Positions 9,016 through 19,430 of a stretch of 64,000 nt of DNA are shown here, piece after piece. How positions within the stretch are numbered: position 1 is the first letter of the stretch; every line of letters begins with the position of its first letter. This stretch comes from Herbaspirillum sp. SJZ106. Its GTDB lineage: Bacteria; Pseudomonadota; Gammaproteobacteria; Burkholderiales; Burkholderiaceae_D. The stretch covers positions 439,013-503,012 of the forward strand of contig NZ_VFNI01000004.1 in the NCBI RefSeq assembly GCF_006715495.1. Reading direction: 5' to 3'. The translations under genes were made by a program, and so were the position numbers. The notes beneath the pieces were generated by a model. It worked only from the letters and a program-made list of their open reading frames with translations. It was not told the origin of the DNA and searched no databases.

Positions 9016-10537
9016 GGTCTCGGATGATGTTGTTGAACACGGCTCGGATGGCCGGGATGAATTCGCTCGCAGTCAGCCCGACCGGGCCCAGGCCTTGCGC
9101 CACCAGCCGGTCGGCCGCGGCGCCGTGGATCCAGGTGGCGGCCAGCGCGGCGGCGCGCAGGGGCCAGCCTTGCGCCAGCAGCGCGCCGCACAGGCCTGAC
9201 AGCACGTCGCCGGTGCCGGCCGTGGAGAGCGCCGGATTGCCGGTCGGGTTGATCACCATCTCGCCATCGGGAAAGGCGACCACGGTGCCGGCGCCCTTGA
9301 GCACGGTGATGGCATTGAAGTGGCGCGCCAGCATGCGGGCGGCCTGGGGGCGGTCGTTCTGGATGTTCTGGGTCGTGGTGTCGAGCAGGCGCGCGGCTTC
9401 CAGCGGATGCGGGGTGATGATGCTGGCGATTTCCCCGCTGCCGCCGCGGCGGTCGTGCAGCTTGTGCTGCAAGGTCGGTTCGGCCGAGATCAGGTTGAGG
9501 GCATCGGCATCGACCACGATGTCGGCCTGGCTGTCGAGCGCACGGGCCAGGATGTCGTGCGCGTGGCGCGAGGTGCCCATGCCGGGACCGACCACCAGCG
9601 CCGCGCTGGCGCCGAATTCGACGCGGTCGGCGACGCGGAACATCAGTTCCGGATGCATGCTGTCGTAGGCCGGCCCGTCGTCGACAAACGCCAGGTAGAC
9701 CCGGCCGGCGCCGCCAAACGCCGCGGTGCGCGCCGCCAGCACCGGTGCTCCGGCCATGCCGCGCGCGCCGCCGACGACGATCACGTCGCCGTAACTGCCC
9801 TTGTGCGAGTTGTTGGCGCGCGGCTTGAGGGAGGCCGCAAAATGCGCCGGCCCGTTCAGGAAGGCGCGGGTCGGCCGGTAGCAGCCTGGGGCGATGTCCA
9901 GCGCTTGCAGCGCGATGAGGCCGCTATGGTCCTTGCCCTCGCAGGTATGCAAGCCGGGCTTGTCGCCGATGAAAGTGATGGTGTGGGTGGCATTGACCGC
10001 CACGCCATCGGCGCCGCCGACGATGCTGCCGGTGTCGGCATTGAGCCCGCTGGGGACGTCGATGGACAATACCGGGCAGGGCAGGCCGTTGACATGATCG
10101 ATGATGGCGCGCAGCTTGCTCGTGGGCGCGCGCGCCAGGCCGATGCCGAACAGGCCGTCGATCACCAGCGCCCAGGATTGTCCGCGCAGGCCGGCCGGCG
10201 TGAGGTCGTCGATGAACTGGATTTCCGCTTCGCGGGCGCGCGCCAGCGCGCGGCGCGCATCCTCGGGCTGCTTGCCCTGGTCGGCGTGCAGTTGCACGGC
10301 GACTTCGATGCCGGCTTCTTCCAGGATGCAGGCCGCTTCCAGCGCATCGCCGCCATTGTTGCCGGGGCCGGCCAGGACCAGCACCGAGGGCGAGGATTGC
10401 GTGGTGGACGACAGCAGTTGCTGCGCGTATTCCGCCACGGCCGCGCCGGCACGCTGCATCAGGGTATAGGAGGGGAGCCCGGACAGGGCGGTTTGCTCGA
10501 TTTCGCGGATTTCGGCAACAGAATAGAGCGCGCTCAT
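8969..10537 (-). CDS. nnr: Bifunctional NAD(P)H-hydrate epimerase / ADP-dependent (S)-NAD(P)H-hydrate dehydratase
   Basis: A 522-residue fusion. The N-terminal YjeF_N epimerase (to about residue 215) carries PGNNGGDALEAA, and the C-terminal ribokinase-like dehydratase (about 230-505) carries NPALSTAGTGDVLSGL with the catalytic Asp. The enzyme repairs hydrated NADH and NADPH: the epimerase interconverts R and S forms and the dehydratase restores the nicotinamide using ADP. The frame continues upstream to 10612, but MSALYSVAEIREIEQ at 10537 is the typical start. The 3' end overlaps the DMT permease gene by 47 bases. Confidence 0.95.
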   Translation of the reverse strand: MSALYSVAEIREIEQTALSGLPSYTLMQRAGAAVAEYAQQLLSSTTQSSPSVLVLAGPGNNGGDALEAACILEEAGIEVAVQLHADQGKQPEDARRALARAREAEIQFIDDLTPAGLRGQSWALVIDGLFGIGLARAPTSKLRAIIDHVNGLPCPVLSIDVPSGLNADTGSIVGGADGVAVNATHTITFIGDKPGLHTCEGKDHSGLIALQALDIAPGCYRPTRAFLNGPAHFAASLKPRANNSHKGSYGDVIVVGGARGMAGAPVLAARTAAFGGAGRVYLAFVDDGPAYDSMHPELMFRVADRVEFGASAALVVGPGMGTSRHAHDILARALDSQADIVVDADALNLISAEPTLQHKLHDRRGGSGEIASIITPHPLEAARLLDTTTQNIQNDRPQAARMLARHFNAITVLKGAGTVVAFPDGEMVINPTGNPALSTAGTGDVLSGLCGALLAQGWPLRAAALAATWIHGAAADRLVAQGLGPVGLTASEFIPAIRAVFNNIIRDHVHQRPAAIPSRTYT

Positions 10538-10680
10538 GGCTGTGATCGCTGATGCGTTGGTGTTGCGGTGATCGGGATGAACTGCAGAGGTGAGGCTGTG
10601 CCTCGAAATCATTCTAAGTCAATTGCGCAGAATGCGCTGCACGCCGGCAGATGAAAAAAATCGACGACGAAGTAAAACGC

Positions 10681-10776
10681 CGTCGCCCTGGCGAAAGTCA
10701 GGGCCCAGTATCGTTCAACGGCCGTCGAGACACAACGAAAGACACTGGATCCCGGCCTTCGCCGGGATGACGAGTT
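10681..10776 (+). repeat. Dispersed intergenic repeat, copy A
   Basis: This 96-bp stretch contains a palindrome (GATCCCGGCCTTCGCCGGGA) and matches the reverse complement of 38620-38715 at roughly 87% by eye, including an uninterrupted match across ACAACGAAAGACACTGGATC. The surrounding sequence 10538-10831 holds no gene. Copy A lacks the terminal inverted repeats that flank copy B. Confidence 0.85.
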
Positions 10777-10831
10777 ACGGCAGGGACTTGGCCGAACGAT
10801 ATTGCGGTGGGCGTCGGGTGTGGCGGAGAAG

Positions 10832-12106
10832 TCAGGCCGTCGCCAGATCCTGCGGCAGGAAGCCTGCCGGATCCACTTCCGGCTGCTCGCCGGCGACCAT
10901 ATCGGCCAGCGCGCGCGCCGAGCCGACTGCGGCGGCCCAGCCGGCGATGCCGTGGCCGACGTTGACGAAAACGTTGCCGTGGCGCGTGGGGCCGAACAGC
11001 GGCATGCCGCTGGGCAGGAGCGGGATCGTGCTGCTCCAGAAGTGCGCCTGGTTGTAATTGGCGGCGTTCGGGTAATAGTCGCCCGCGATCTTGAGCAGGT
11101 TGCGCAGGGCCTTGGGCGGGATCGCCTGCGACGGCGGCAAAAAGCCGAGCAGGCCGGTGATGCGGATGCGGTTGCCCAGGCGCGTCATGGCGACCTTGTA
11201 GCTGTCGTCGAACAGCGCCATGTCGGGCGCATCGTCGGGGTTCTTGACCGGCACCAGCGCCGAATAGCTTTGCAGGGCGCGCATCGGCAGCGGCGTGTCC
11301 AGCGGGCGCAGCAGCTCGGCCGTTTGCATGCCGGCAGCCAGCACCACGCCATCGATGGTCAGGCGGCTGGCCAGGTGCGGCGACTCCAGTTCCAGCGCCA
11401 CGCGTGCGCCGAATTCAGGCTGGATCGACTTGACGGTCGAGCCGAAATGGAAAGACACGCCCAGTTCCTGGGCCGCGTTGCGCATCTGCTTGGCGAACAA
11501 TACGCAATTGCCGGCGATGTCGTCCGGGTAATACAGCGCGCCGGCCAGGGCGGCTTCGGAAGAGAAGGCCGGTTCCAGCTGGCGGATCGCGGCGGTGTCG
11601 AGCGTCTTGTGCCGGATCTCGCATTGCTGCGCGCTTTCTTGCAACGGCGCCATGCGCGCGGCCTCGGCCGGGGTGCGGAACAGATGGAATACGCCGCTGC
11701 TGTTTTCATGCTCCATCGCATAATGTTCCTGCAACTGGCGTGTGAGTTCCAGGCCGTAAGCCGACAGGCGGGTGAGCCGGAGCTTGTTGTCGGCCAGGCG
11801 CTGCTGCTGGGCCAGGCGCGTCTGGCGCATCCAGCGGCTGCGCTTGAGGTCGGTTCCCGATGCCAGCAGCACGCGCGGTTCTTCCTGGAAACGGCAGGCG
11901 AAGGTGGCCAAGGCGCCGGGCAGGGTCAGCGGCATGGCCGCGCCGGGCGCGAGCAGGCCGGAATTGCCGAACGTGGCTTCTTCGGCAACATGGGCACGCC
12001 GTTCGATGACGGCGACCTCATACCCCTTGGCGGCCAGGAAGTAGGCGCTGCAAATCCCTGAAAGTCCCCCGCCGATGACGGCGATCTGTCGATGTGTGTT
12101 GTTCAC
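10832..12106 (-). CDS. dadA: FAD-dependent D-amino-acid dehydrogenase family oxidoreductase
   Basis: A 424-residue DAO-family flavoprotein. The N-terminus QIAVIGGGLSGICSAYFLAAKG is the dinucleotide-binding GxGxxG fold followed by the acidic end of the second strand (VAVIERR). ATFGNSGLLAPG and the C-terminal GHGIAGWAAAVGSARALADM match DadA, which oxidises D-amino acids to 2-oxo acids at the inner membrane. Length agrees with DadA (about 420-435). No alanine racemase or Lrp-type regulator is adjacent, so the symbol is by family resemblance; a related amine or hydroxyproline oxidase is possible. Confidence 0.8.
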   Translation of the reverse strand: MNNTHRQIAVIGGGLSGICSAYFLAAKGYEVAVIERRAHVAEEATFGNSGLLAPGAAMPLTLPGALATFACRFQEEPRVLLASGTDLKRSRWMRQTRLAQQQRLADNKLRLTRLSAYGLELTRQLQEHYAMEHENSSGVFHLFRTPAEAARMAPLQESAQQCEIRHKTLDTAAIRQLEPAFSSEAALAGALYYPDDIAGNCVLFAKQMRNAAQELGVSFHFGSTVKSIQPEFGARVALELESPHLASRLTIDGVVLAAGMQTAELLRPLDTPLPMRALQSYSALVPVKNPDDAPDMALFDDSYKVAMTRLGNRIRITGLLGFLPPSQAIPPKALRNLLKIAGDYYPNAANYNQAHFWSSTIPLLPSGMPLFGPTRHGNVFVNVGHGIAGWAAAVGSARALADMVAGEQPEVDPAGFLPQDLATA

Positions 12107-12490
12107 TCTGTCTGTCTTAATGGCGGATCAGCCGCTGTTGTCAGCGCCATCGGGCGGCCGCCTTGGCGGCGGCGTTTCCGATGCGGCCGGAATGATACCT
12201 CGAAATGCTCTTGCCGCTCCGATATTGCCGGAATGTCATGCAAGTTTCCGACCAAAGGGGGGCTTGTTTGACTGATTCCGGGAACGGCGGGTGTTGTTGG
12301 GGACAACGCATGGGCAGGAAGTGTCGATGACAGCGCGGATGCCCGCAGGCGCCCGCTTTCAGTGGGCCGAATACCCTTGTCCACTGTATAATTCGGTCTT
12401 TGCTGACAAACGCGCGCACGATCCACGGGTCGGCCACAAGCCGCACCAGCACCAGTTTTCCCGATTCAAGCCAACTGCCTCGACCTCGCC
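12107..12490. other. Divergent intergenic region before purL, with a -10-like box
   Basis: 384 bases without a credible gene. A perfect TATAAT lies at 12387-12392 on the plus strand, about 100 bases before the purL ATG, without a clear -35. Nothing resembling a PurR box or a known riboswitch was recognised. Confidence 0.4.
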
Positions 12491-15400
12491 ATGCTGATTC
12501 TGCCGGGCTCCAATGCCCTTTCCGCTTTCCGCACCCAACGCCTCCTGTCCCAACTGCAAGCTGTCGATCCCGCCATTACCGGCGTTTCCGGCCGTTTCCT
12601 GCATTTTGTCGATGCCGCAGGCGCCCTGACCAAGGAAGACGAGGCGCGCCTGAACGGCCTGCTGACCTATGGCGACCCGTTCAACGGCAGCGACGAGGGC
12701 GAGTCCTTCGTCGTCATTCCCCGCTTCGGCACGATTTCGCCCTGGGCCAGCAAGGCCACCGATATCGTCCACAACTGCGGCATGGTCCATATCCACCGCG
12801 TCGAACGCGGTATCGTCTACCACGTCCAGGTCAAGAGCGGCCTGCTGGGCGGCGCCAAGAAGCTGGCCGATGCCAGCATCCCGGCCGTGGCGGCGCTGCT
12901 GCATGACCGCATGACCGAGACCGTATTGCGCCATCCGGACCAAGCCGCCGGCCTGTTTACCGAACTGCAGGCCAAGCCGCTGGAGTCGGTGGATGTGACC
13001 GGCGGCGGCCGTGCCGCCCTGGAGCGCGCCAACGTCGAACTGGGCCTGGCCTTGTCGGACGACGAAATCGATTACCTGGTGGACGCCTTCACCAAGGCCC
13101 GGCGCAACCCGACCGATGTTGAGCTGATGATGTTCGCCCAGGCCAACAGCGAACACTGCCGCCACAAGATCTTCAACGCCGACTGGACCATCGATGGCGC
13201 GGCCCAGGACAAGTCGCTGTTCGGCATGATCAAGAACACCCATCAACTGAACCCCAAGGGCACGGTGGTGGCCTACAGCGACAACTCCTCGGTCATCGAA
13301 GGCGCGACAGTGCCGCGTTTCTACCAGCGCGGCGCCGGCCGCGGCAACGTGTACGAGGCGTCGGAAGAGCTGACCCACATCCTGATGAAGGTGGAAACCC
13401 ACAACCACCCGACCGCGATCTCGCCGTTCCCGGGCGCCTCCACCGGCGCCGGCGGCGAAATCCGCGACGAGGGCGCTACCGGGCGCGGCGCCAAGCCCAA
13501 GGCCGGCCTGACCGGTTTCACCGTCTCCAACCTGATGGTCACGCACGCCGTGCAGCCCTGGGAAAACGCGCGCGATGTGGCGCAACCCGTGGCCGAGCGC
13601 GATCCCCGCGCCGACGGCGGCATCTACGGCAAGCCCGAGCGCATCGCCTCGCCGCTGCAGATCATGATCGAAGGCCCGCTGGGCGGCGCCGCGTTCAACA
13701 ACGAATTCGGCCGTCCCAACCTGGGCGGCTACTTCCGCACCTACGAGCAGAACGTGGGCGGCGAGGTGATGGGCTACCACAAGCCGATCATGATCGCCGG
13801 CGGCATGGGCAACATCTCGGCCAAGCACACCAAGAAGAACGACCTGCCGGCGGGCAGCCTGCTGATCCAGCTGGGCGGCCCCGGCATGCGCATCGGCATG
13901 GGCGGCAGCGCTGCCTCGTCGATGGCCACCGGCGTCAATACCGCCGACCTGGACTTCGACTCGGTGCAGCGCGGCAACCCGGAAATGGAACGGCGCGCGC
14001 AGGAAGTCATCAACGCCTGCTGGGCACTGGGCGACGAGAACCCGATCCTGTCGATCCACGACGTCGGCGCCGGCGGCCTGTCCAACGCCTTCCCCGAAAT
14101 CACCAACGACGCCAAGCGCGGCGCGCTGTTCGACCTGCGCAAGGTGCCGCTGGAAGAGTCCGGCCTGGCGCCCAAGGAAATCTGGAGCAACGAATCCCAG
14201 GAGCGTTACGTGCTGGCCATCGCGCCCGAGCACCTGGAGCTGTTCAGGTACCTGTGCGAGCGCGAGCGTTCGCCGTTCGCCGTGGTCGGCACCGCCACCG
14301 AAGAGCGCCAGCTGAAAGTGATCGATCCCGAGCACAACAACAGCCCGGTCGACATGCCGATGGACGTGCTGCTGGGCAAGCCGCCCAAGATGCATCGCGA
14401 CGTCACGCGCTTAACCAAGGAATTGCCGGCGGTGGACCTGACCGGCATGGACCTGGTGGATGTGTCGTACCGCGTGCTGCGCCTGCCGACCGTGGCTGAC
14501 AAGTCGTTCCTGATCACCATTGGCGACCGCAGCGTGGGCGCCATGACGGTGCGCGACCAGATGGTCGGTCCCTGGCAGGTGCCGGTGGCCGACGTCGCCG
14601 TGACCGCGATGGGCCTGGAAGGCTATCTGGGCGAGGCGATGGCCATGGGCGAGCGCACCCCGCTGGCCGTGATCGATGCCCCCGCATCGGGCCGCATGGC
14701 GGTGGGCGAGGCGATCACCAACATCGCCGCCGCCCCGATCGCCGCGATCGGCGACATCAAGCTGTCGGCCAACTGGATGGCGGCCTGCGGCCAGCCCGGC
14801 CAGGATGCCGCGCTGTTCGACACCGTCAAGGCCGTGGGCATGGAACTGTGCCCGGCGCTGGGCGTGTCGATCCCGGTGGGCAAGGATTCGCTGTCCATGC
14901 GCAGCACCTGGAGCGACGACACCGGCGCCAAGTCGGTGACGTCGCCGGTGTCGCTGATCGTGTCCGGTTTTGCGCCGGCGACGGACGTGCGCCGCGTGCT
15001 GACGCCGCAACTGCGCAAGGACCAAGGCGACACCGTGCTGATCGTCATCGACCTCGGCCGCGGCAAGAACCGCATGGGCGCTTCGGCGCTCACGCAAGTC
15101 ATGCAGCAGATCGGCAATGAAACCCCGGACGTGGACAGCGCCGAAGACCTGAAGGGCTTCTTCAGCGCCATCCAGCAACTCAATGCCGACGGCAAGCTGC
15201 TGGCCTACCACGACCGTTCCGACGGCGGCCTGTTCGCCACGCTGGCGGAAATGGCCTTTGCCGGCCATACCGGCATCTCGGTCAACCTCGACATCCTGAC
15301 CATGGAAGGCGAGCATGCGGCCGACTGGGGCGACTCCAAGAACTGGACCACGCAAGTGGCCGAGCGCCGCAATGAACTGACGCTGCGCGCGCTGTTCAAC

Positions 15401-16516
15401 GAGGAACTGGGCGCGGTGATCCAGGTGCGCGCCGAAGAGAAGTCGGACGTGATGAACGTGCTGCGCAGCTTCAACCTGGGCGCCTGCAGCCACATCATCG
15501 GCAAGCTTAACGAGCGCGACGTGGTGGAATTCCTGCGCGACGCCAAGAACATCTACAGCCAGCCCCGCATCGAGCTGCAACGCGCCTGGAGCGAAACCAG
15601 CTGGCGCATCGCCCGCCTGCGCGACAACCCGGCCTGCGCCGACGCCGAATACGACCGCATCCTGGACGCGGCCGACCCCGGCATCAGCCCGAAGCTGACG
15701 TTCGATCCGCAGGAAGACATCGCCGCGCCGTTCCTCAACATCGGCGCCGCCGCCCGTCCCAAGGTGGCGATCCTGCGCGAGCAGGGCGTGAACTCGCACA
15801 TCGAGACCGCCTTCGCCATGCACAAGGCCGGCTTCACCGCGGTCGACGTGCACATGAGCGACCTGATCGCCAACCGCGCCAAGCTGGACGACTTCAAGGG
15901 CTTCATCGCCGTCGGCGGCTTCTCCTACGGCGACGTGCTGGGCGCGGGCGAGGGCTGGGCCAAGACCATCCTGTTCAACGCGCAACTGGCCGAGCAGTTC
16001 TCGCGCTTCTTCCAGCGCGGCGACACCTTCTCGCTGGGCATTTGCAACGGCTGCCAGATGATGAGCAACCTGAAGTCGATGATCCCTGGCGCGCAAGACT
16101 GGCCCAAGTTCACCCGCAACAAGTCCGAGCAGTTCGAGGCGCGTTTCGTGAACGTGGAAGTGGCGGATTCGCCGTCGATCTTCATGCAGGGCATGGCCGG
16201 CACCCAGGCGCCGATCGCCACCGCCCACGGCGAAGGCTTTGCCGACTTCTCGCAGACCGGCGACATCAGCAAGGCCATCGTCGCCATGCGCTACGTCGAC
16301 AACAAGGGCGCCGTGACCGAGGCGTATCCGTACAACCCGAACGGTTCGCCGCAGGGCATCACCTCGGTGACCACGCCGGACGGTCGCTTCACGGTGCTGA
16401 TGCCGCACGCCGAGCGCGTGTTCCGCACCGTCACCCAGTCCTGGCACCCGGAATCCTGGGGCGAGGATTCGCCGTGGATGCGCATGTTCCGCAATGCGCG
16501 CAAGTGGGTGGGATAA
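12491..16516 (+). CDS. purL: Phosphoribosylformylglycinamidine synthase (FGAM synthase), single-chain form
   Basis: A 1341-residue enzyme of purine synthesis that turns FGAR, glutamine and ATP into FGAM. The N-terminal PurS-like domain, the linker, two AIRS-like halves ([20 protein letters not shown] and [17 protein letters not shown]; later [12 protein letters not shown]) and the C-terminal glutaminase are in the standard order. The glutaminase nucleophile is Cys1185 in [10 protein letters not shown] and the His-Glu end is SWHPESWG. Length matches the large proteobacterial type. Start [11 protein letters not shown] agrees with relatives. A hairpin terminator lies downstream. One of the most certain calls in the window. 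Confidence 0.98.
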   Translation: MLILPGSNALSAFRTQRLLSQLQAVDPAITGVSGRFLHFVDAAGALTKEDEARLNGLLTYGDPFNGSDEGESFVVIPRFGTISPWASKATDIVHNCGMVHIHRVERGIVYHVQVKSGLLGGAKKLADASIPAVAALLHDRMTETVLRHPDQAAGLFTELQAKPLESVDVTGGGRAALERANVELGLALSDDEIDYLVDAFTKARRNPTDVELMMFAQANSEHCRHKIFNADWTIDGAAQDKSLFGMIKNTHQLNPKGTVVAYSDNSSVIEGATVPRFYQRGAGRGNVYEASEELTHILMKVETHNHPTAISPFPGASTGAGGEIRDEGATGRGAKPKAGLTGFTVSNLMVTHAVQPWENARDVAQPVAERDPRADGGIYGKPERIASPLQIMIEGPLGGAAFNNEFGRPNLGGYFRTYEQNVGGEVMGYHKPIMIAGGMGNISAKHTKKNDLPAGSLLIQLGGPGMRIGMGGSAASSMATGVNTADLDFDSVQRGNPEMERRAQEVINACWALGDENPILSIHDVGAGGLSNAFPEITNDAKRGALFDLRKVPLEESGLAPKEIWSNESQERYVLAIAPEHLELFRYLCERERSPFAVVGTATEERQLKVIDPEHNNSPVDMPMDVLLGKPPKMHRDVTRLTKELPAVDLTGMDLVDVSYRVLRLPTVADKSFLITIGDRSVGAMTVRDQMVGPWQVPVADVAVTAMGLEGYLGEAMAMGERTPLAVIDAPASGRMAVGEAITNIAAAPIAAIGDIKLSANWMAACGQPGQDAALFDTVKAVGMELCPALGVSIPVGKDSLSMRSTWSDDTGAKSVTSPVSLIVSGFAPATDVRRVLTPQLRKDQGDTVLIVIDLGRGKNRMGASALTQVMQQIGNETPDVDSAEDLKGFFSAIQQLNADGKLLAYHDRSDGGLFATLAEMAFAGHTGISVNLDILTMEGEHAADWGDSKNWTTQVAERRNELTLRALFNEELGAVIQVRAEEKSDVMNVLRSFNLGACSHIIGKLNERDVVEFLRDAKNIYSQPRIELQRAWSETSWRIARLRDNPACADAEYDRILDAADPGISPKLTFDPQEDIAAPFLNIGAAARPKVAILREQGVNSHIETAFAMHKAGFTAVDVHMSDLIANRAKLDDFKGFIAVGGFSYGDVLGAGEGWAKTILFNAQLAEQFSRFFQRGDTFSLGICNGCQMMSNLKSMIPGAQDWPKFTRNKSEQFEARFVNVEVADSPSIFMQGMAGTQAPIATAHGEGFADFSQTGDISKAIVAMRYVDNKGAVTEAYPYNPNGSPQGITSVTTPDGRFTVLMPHAERVFRTVTQSWHPESWGEDSPWMRMFRNARKWVG

Positions 16517-16560
16517 TCCTAGCCGGCCCGCCTGGCGGGCCGTTGACGCGATAGGGCAAT

Positions 16561-16596
16561 AAAAAAGCGCAGTTCCGAAAGGAACTGCGCTTTTTG
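16561..16596. terminator. Bidirectional terminator between purL and porin
   Basis: Stem GCGCAGTTCC / GGAACTGCGC with a GAAA loop, preceded by six A and followed by five T, so it can serve both converging genes. A further GC hairpin (GGCCCGCC / GGCGGGCC, about 16524-16541) sits just after the purL stop. Confidence 0.9.
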
Positions 16597-16659
16597 CTTT
16601 CTGAATCGTCTGATTTGCGCCGCAGCCTTTGTGGGGCATGCGGCGCGGTTCAGGCAGGA

Positions 16660-17778
16660 TCAGAAAATGTGGCGGATGCCCATGCCCACGGTGGTCAGGC
16701 TGTTCTTGCCCGAAGCCGAGTTGGTCAGCTCGTACACAGCAGCGTCCTTGGCCTTGTTGTAGTCGATGGTGGCATACAACTGGGTACGCTTGGACAACGC
16801 ATAGTCCGCCCAGCCGACCACGGCGTAACGCTTGCCGTCACCGACATTGCCCAGGCCTTCGTACGACACGTTCTTGCTCTTGTCGTAGTAGAACGCGCCG
16901 GTCAAGGTCAGGGCGCTGGTGGCCTTGTAGCTGGAGCCGAGGAAGAAACCATTGTCCTTGCGCTGATTGCCGGCAGTTGCCTTGACGGTGCTGGCGGTGG
17001 TCCATCCAGTGGTATCGCTATCGGCTGCCATGTAGGCACCTGTCGTTCCGGTTTCATCCTTGATGTTGAACCAGCCGCCGAACACCTTGGTCGAACCGAA
17101 GTCATAGGAAGCAGACAGGTTCCAGACAGTGTCCTTGTAGCTGGAGTTGTCGGGGCTAACAGTTTGCTGGAAACCGCCACCAACCGCGAAGGCGCCAGCG
17201 GTATAGCGCAGGGAACTACTGAACTGGCTGCCCGTGCGCACCGAACCAGCCTTTTCGCCAAAGGACCAGCTGACCGCAGCCGACACCGGGCCGAAGTCGT
17301 TGTCATAGCGCACCATGTTAGGGGTACGAATCAAGGTGCCGGCGGCCGGCAGCCAGGAGTTGCTGGCATAGTTACCTACGGTCAGCGGGTCGAAGTGGTC
17401 GGCCAGCAGGTCGAACAGCGGGGTATTCTGCCGACCCATGCGGATCTTGCCGAAGCCGCCTTGCAGGCCAACCCACGATTGGCGGCCGAACAGGGAGCCG
17501 CCTTGCAGCATTGCGCCGTTATCGCTGCTGAAGCCGTTTTCCAATTGGAACATAGCCTTCAGACCACCGCCCAGATCCTCGGTACCCTTGAAGCCGATAC
17601 GGCTGTTGGCGATCGCGCCATTATCCAGGCGGACGACGCCATTGCCATTGGCATTGGCGTTGCTGAGGTAGTGGATGCTGGTGTCGACGATGCCGTAGAT
17701 GGTCACGTTCGTCTGTGCAAACGCCGCGCCGCCGCTGGTCAAACCCGCTGCGAGTAGCAGCAAGGAACTCTTTTTCAT
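16660..17778 (-). CDS. Outer-membrane porin, Porin_4 / Omp32 type
   Basis: A 372-residue protein with signal peptide MKKSSLLLLAAGLTSGGAAFA and mature start QTNVTIYGIVD, the standard first strand of betaproteobacterial trimeric porins. The L3 region FGKIRMGRQNTPLFDL, the alternating beta pattern and the terminal Phe (GMGIRHIF) needed for Bam assembly are present. It forms a general diffusion pore in the outer membrane. AGGAG lies nine bases before the ATG at 17778. The 430-base upstream region is long and partly AT-rich, as expected for a strongly expressed and regulated porin. Confidence 0.95.
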   Translation of the reverse strand: MKKSSLLLLAAGLTSGGAAFAQTNVTIYGIVDTSIHYLSNANANGNGVVRLDNGAIANSRIGFKGTEDLGGGLKAMFQLENGFSSDNGAMLQGGSLFGRQSWVGLQGGFGKIRMGRQNTPLFDLLADHFDPLTVGNYASNSWLPAAGTLIRTPNMVRYDNDFGPVSAAVSWSFGEKAGSVRTGSQFSSSLRYTAGAFAVGGGFQQTVSPDNSSYKDTVWNLSASYDFGSTKVFGGWFNIKDETGTTGAYMAADSDTTGWTTASTVKATAGNQRKDNGFFLGSSYKATSALTLTGAFYYDKSKNVSYEGLGNVGDGKRYAVVGWADYALSKRTQLYATIDYNKAKDAAVYELTNSASGKNSLTTVGMGIRHIF

Positions 17779-18207
17779 AGGTGTCTCTCCTGAAACCACG
17801 ATGTTGTGTAATGTGCGGCATTACGGAGCGACCTTGTGCGCCTCCCCCGAAATGCCTGTTGTCGCCGCTCTTTTGCTGTTGGTGCTTGGTGAGCGGACGG
17901 CCTTGTCCCGCTTGGGACAGGATCGAAGAATAGCAGAATGCGTATTGGTGAAATGATTGAAGTGAGGCTGAATTATTTTATTTTTCTAATTATTTATAAA
18001 AAAATTATTAAAAGATAAAAAATAAATAACAATTATTTTTCTTGGGGGCTTATCCATCGATGGGTTGCCCGGTGTTTTTCCGGCGCATCGCCTGAAGGCG
18101 ACTGTGCATGGAAAAGTGAGCGGAATGCCGCGCGCAAGAAGCCGGCATTCGGACATTGCAAGGCCCGACGGCGCGAATCGCGTAAAAAATCATGCCTGTA
18201 AAACAAC
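17779..18207. other. Long porin upstream region with an AT-rich block
   Basis: No gene is supported here. A block of about 90 bases (17955-18045) is almost pure A+T in an otherwise GC-rich sequence. Two inverted repeats lie closer to the porin: GTAATG-N5-CATTAC at 17808-17824 (30 bases before the ATG, in the leader) and TGTCCC-N4-GGGACA at 17904-17919. They may be regulatory or form leader hairpins; no known operator was recognised. Confidence 0.5.
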
Positions 18208-18237
18208 AAACCCGGCAAGGAGACCTTGACCGGGTTT
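18208..18237 (-). terminator. Terminator after the parvulin gene
   Basis: On the minus strand AAACCCGG pairs with CCGGGTTT, with an inner CAAGG / CCTTG stem, followed by a T-rich stretch. It closes the yciB-bolA-parvulin group. Confidence 0.75.
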
Positions 18238-18286
18238 GTCGGATGTCGCTCCGGCGGCCAGCGCTGGCCGCCGTAAAGCCGGGGTG

Positions 18287-19063
18287 TTACTGCACCTTGG
18301 CCTTCTTGCGCAGTTCTTCCTGGTACGCCTGCAGCTTCTTCTGTTGCAGGGCTTCGGCGATTTGCGGCTTGACTTCGTCCAGGGTCGGCACCTTGGCCGG
18401 ACGCACGTCTTGCAGCTGGATCACGTGCCAGCCGAACTGGGTCTGCACCGGAGTCTGGGTGATGTCACCCTTCTTCAGGGCGACCATGGCGTCGGAGAAC
18501 GGCTTGACGAAGGAGGCCGGGGTTGCCCAGTCCAGATCGCCGCCGTTGGCAGCCGAGCCGGTGTCCTTGGATTGCTTGGCCAGGTCTTCGAACTTGGTGC
18601 CGGCCTTCAGCTTGGCGATGATGGCCTTGGCGTCTTCTTCCTTGTCCACCAGGATGTGGCGGGCATGGTATTCCTTGTCGCCGGCCTGGGCCTTGAACTT
18701 GTCGTATTCAGCCTTGATGTCGGCGTCCGACACCGGGTTCTTCTTCAGGTAGTCGGCGATCAGGGCGCGGATGACGATCGACTGGCGCGCCAGTTCCAGC
18801 TGGTTCTTGACGTCCTGGCTGCTGGACAGGCCTTGCTTGTCGGCTTCCTGCATCAGGATTTCGCGGTTGATCAGCTCTTCCTTGATGGCGCCGCGCAGTT
18901 GCGGGCTGTCGGGCTGGCCTTGGGCGGTCATCTGCTTGACCATCAGGTCGGCGCGGGAGGAGGGGATCGCCTTGCCGTTGACGACAGCCAGGTTTTGAGC
19001 GACAGCCGGGATCGAAGCGATTGCAAACAGCAGAACCAGCAGACGAGCAGGTTTAAATGTCAT
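18287..19063 (-). CDS. Periplasmic parvulin-type peptidyl-prolyl isomerase
   Basis: A 258-residue protein with signal peptide (LLVLLFAIASIPAVAQ), an N-terminal SurA_N-like helical part (NREILMQEADKQGL) and a parvulin domain at about residues 130-225 (YHARHILVDKE, ANGGDLDWATPASFVKPFSD, FGWHVIQLQDVRP). It catalyses cis-trans isomerisation of prolyl bonds in exported proteins. It belongs to the group of short PpiC/PrsA-like parvulins of Burkholderiales, distinct from PpiD above. It follows bolA by 82 bases, a conserved neighbourhood, and is closed by a terminator at 18208. Confidence 0.93.
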   Translation of the reverse strand: MTFKPARLLVLLFAIASIPAVAQNLAVVNGKAIPSSRADLMVKQMTAQGQPDSPQLRGAIKEELINREILMQEADKQGLSSSQDVKNQLELARQSIVIRALIADYLKKNPVSDADIKAEYDKFKAQAGDKEYHARHILVDKEEDAKAIIAKLKAGTKFEDLAKQSKDTGSAANGGDLDWATPASFVKPFSDAMVALKKGDITQTPVQTQFGWHVIQLQDVRPAKVPTLDEVKPQIAEALQQKKLQAYQEELRKKAKVQ

Positions 19064-19145
19064 TATTGAATCCTAGAAAATGAAGGAGTAAATCAAAATG
19101 GAGATGAAAACAGGAAGGAGTGGCGTCTGTTCTTTGTTCTTGATT

Positions 19146-19430
19146 TCAGTCGGTTGCCTCTGATGGGGCGAGCGCCACAATGGCCAGCGCATGGATCTCT
19201 TGCTGCATCAGGTCGGACAGGCAATCATACACCAGCCGATGGCGGTTAACCCTATTTTTACCTTCAAACAAGTCGGAGACGAGGCGGACCCTGTAATGAC
19301 CTCCGCCTGAGGCCGCGCCCGCATGACCGGCATGCAGGGCGGACTCGTCCTCGACCAGACACTGGCTGGGCGAGAAAGTTGCAATCAGCCGTTCGCGGAT
19401 GCGTTCGGGCCGCGTATCGGCGGCGCTCAT
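19146..19430 (-). CDS. bolA: BolA family protein
   Basis: A 94-residue BolA domain ([57 protein letters not shown]). BolA proteins pair with monothiol glutaredoxins, bind Fe-S clusters and act in iron and stress control. The invariant His of the HRLVY stretch is present. The ATG at 19430 overlaps the yciB stop (ATGA, four bases), so translation is coupled. The reading frame continues upstream through yciB, but that part is only a shadow. Confidence 0.92.
   Translation of the reverse strand: MSAADTRPERIRERLIATFSPSQCLVEDESALHAGHAGAASGGGHYRVRLVSDLFEGKNRVNRHRLVYDCLSDLMQQEIHALAIVALAPSEATD

Noticed and set aside
10832..12106. Glycine oxidase ThiO as identity for the FAD oxidoreductase
   Set aside because: There are no thiamine genes nearby, and the length and C-terminal GHGIAGW block fit the D-amino-acid dehydrogenase branch better.
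14411..16639. Minus-strand frame of 742 codons over purL
   Set aside because: Antisense shadow of a certain gene, with repetitive His/Val/Asp-rich composition.
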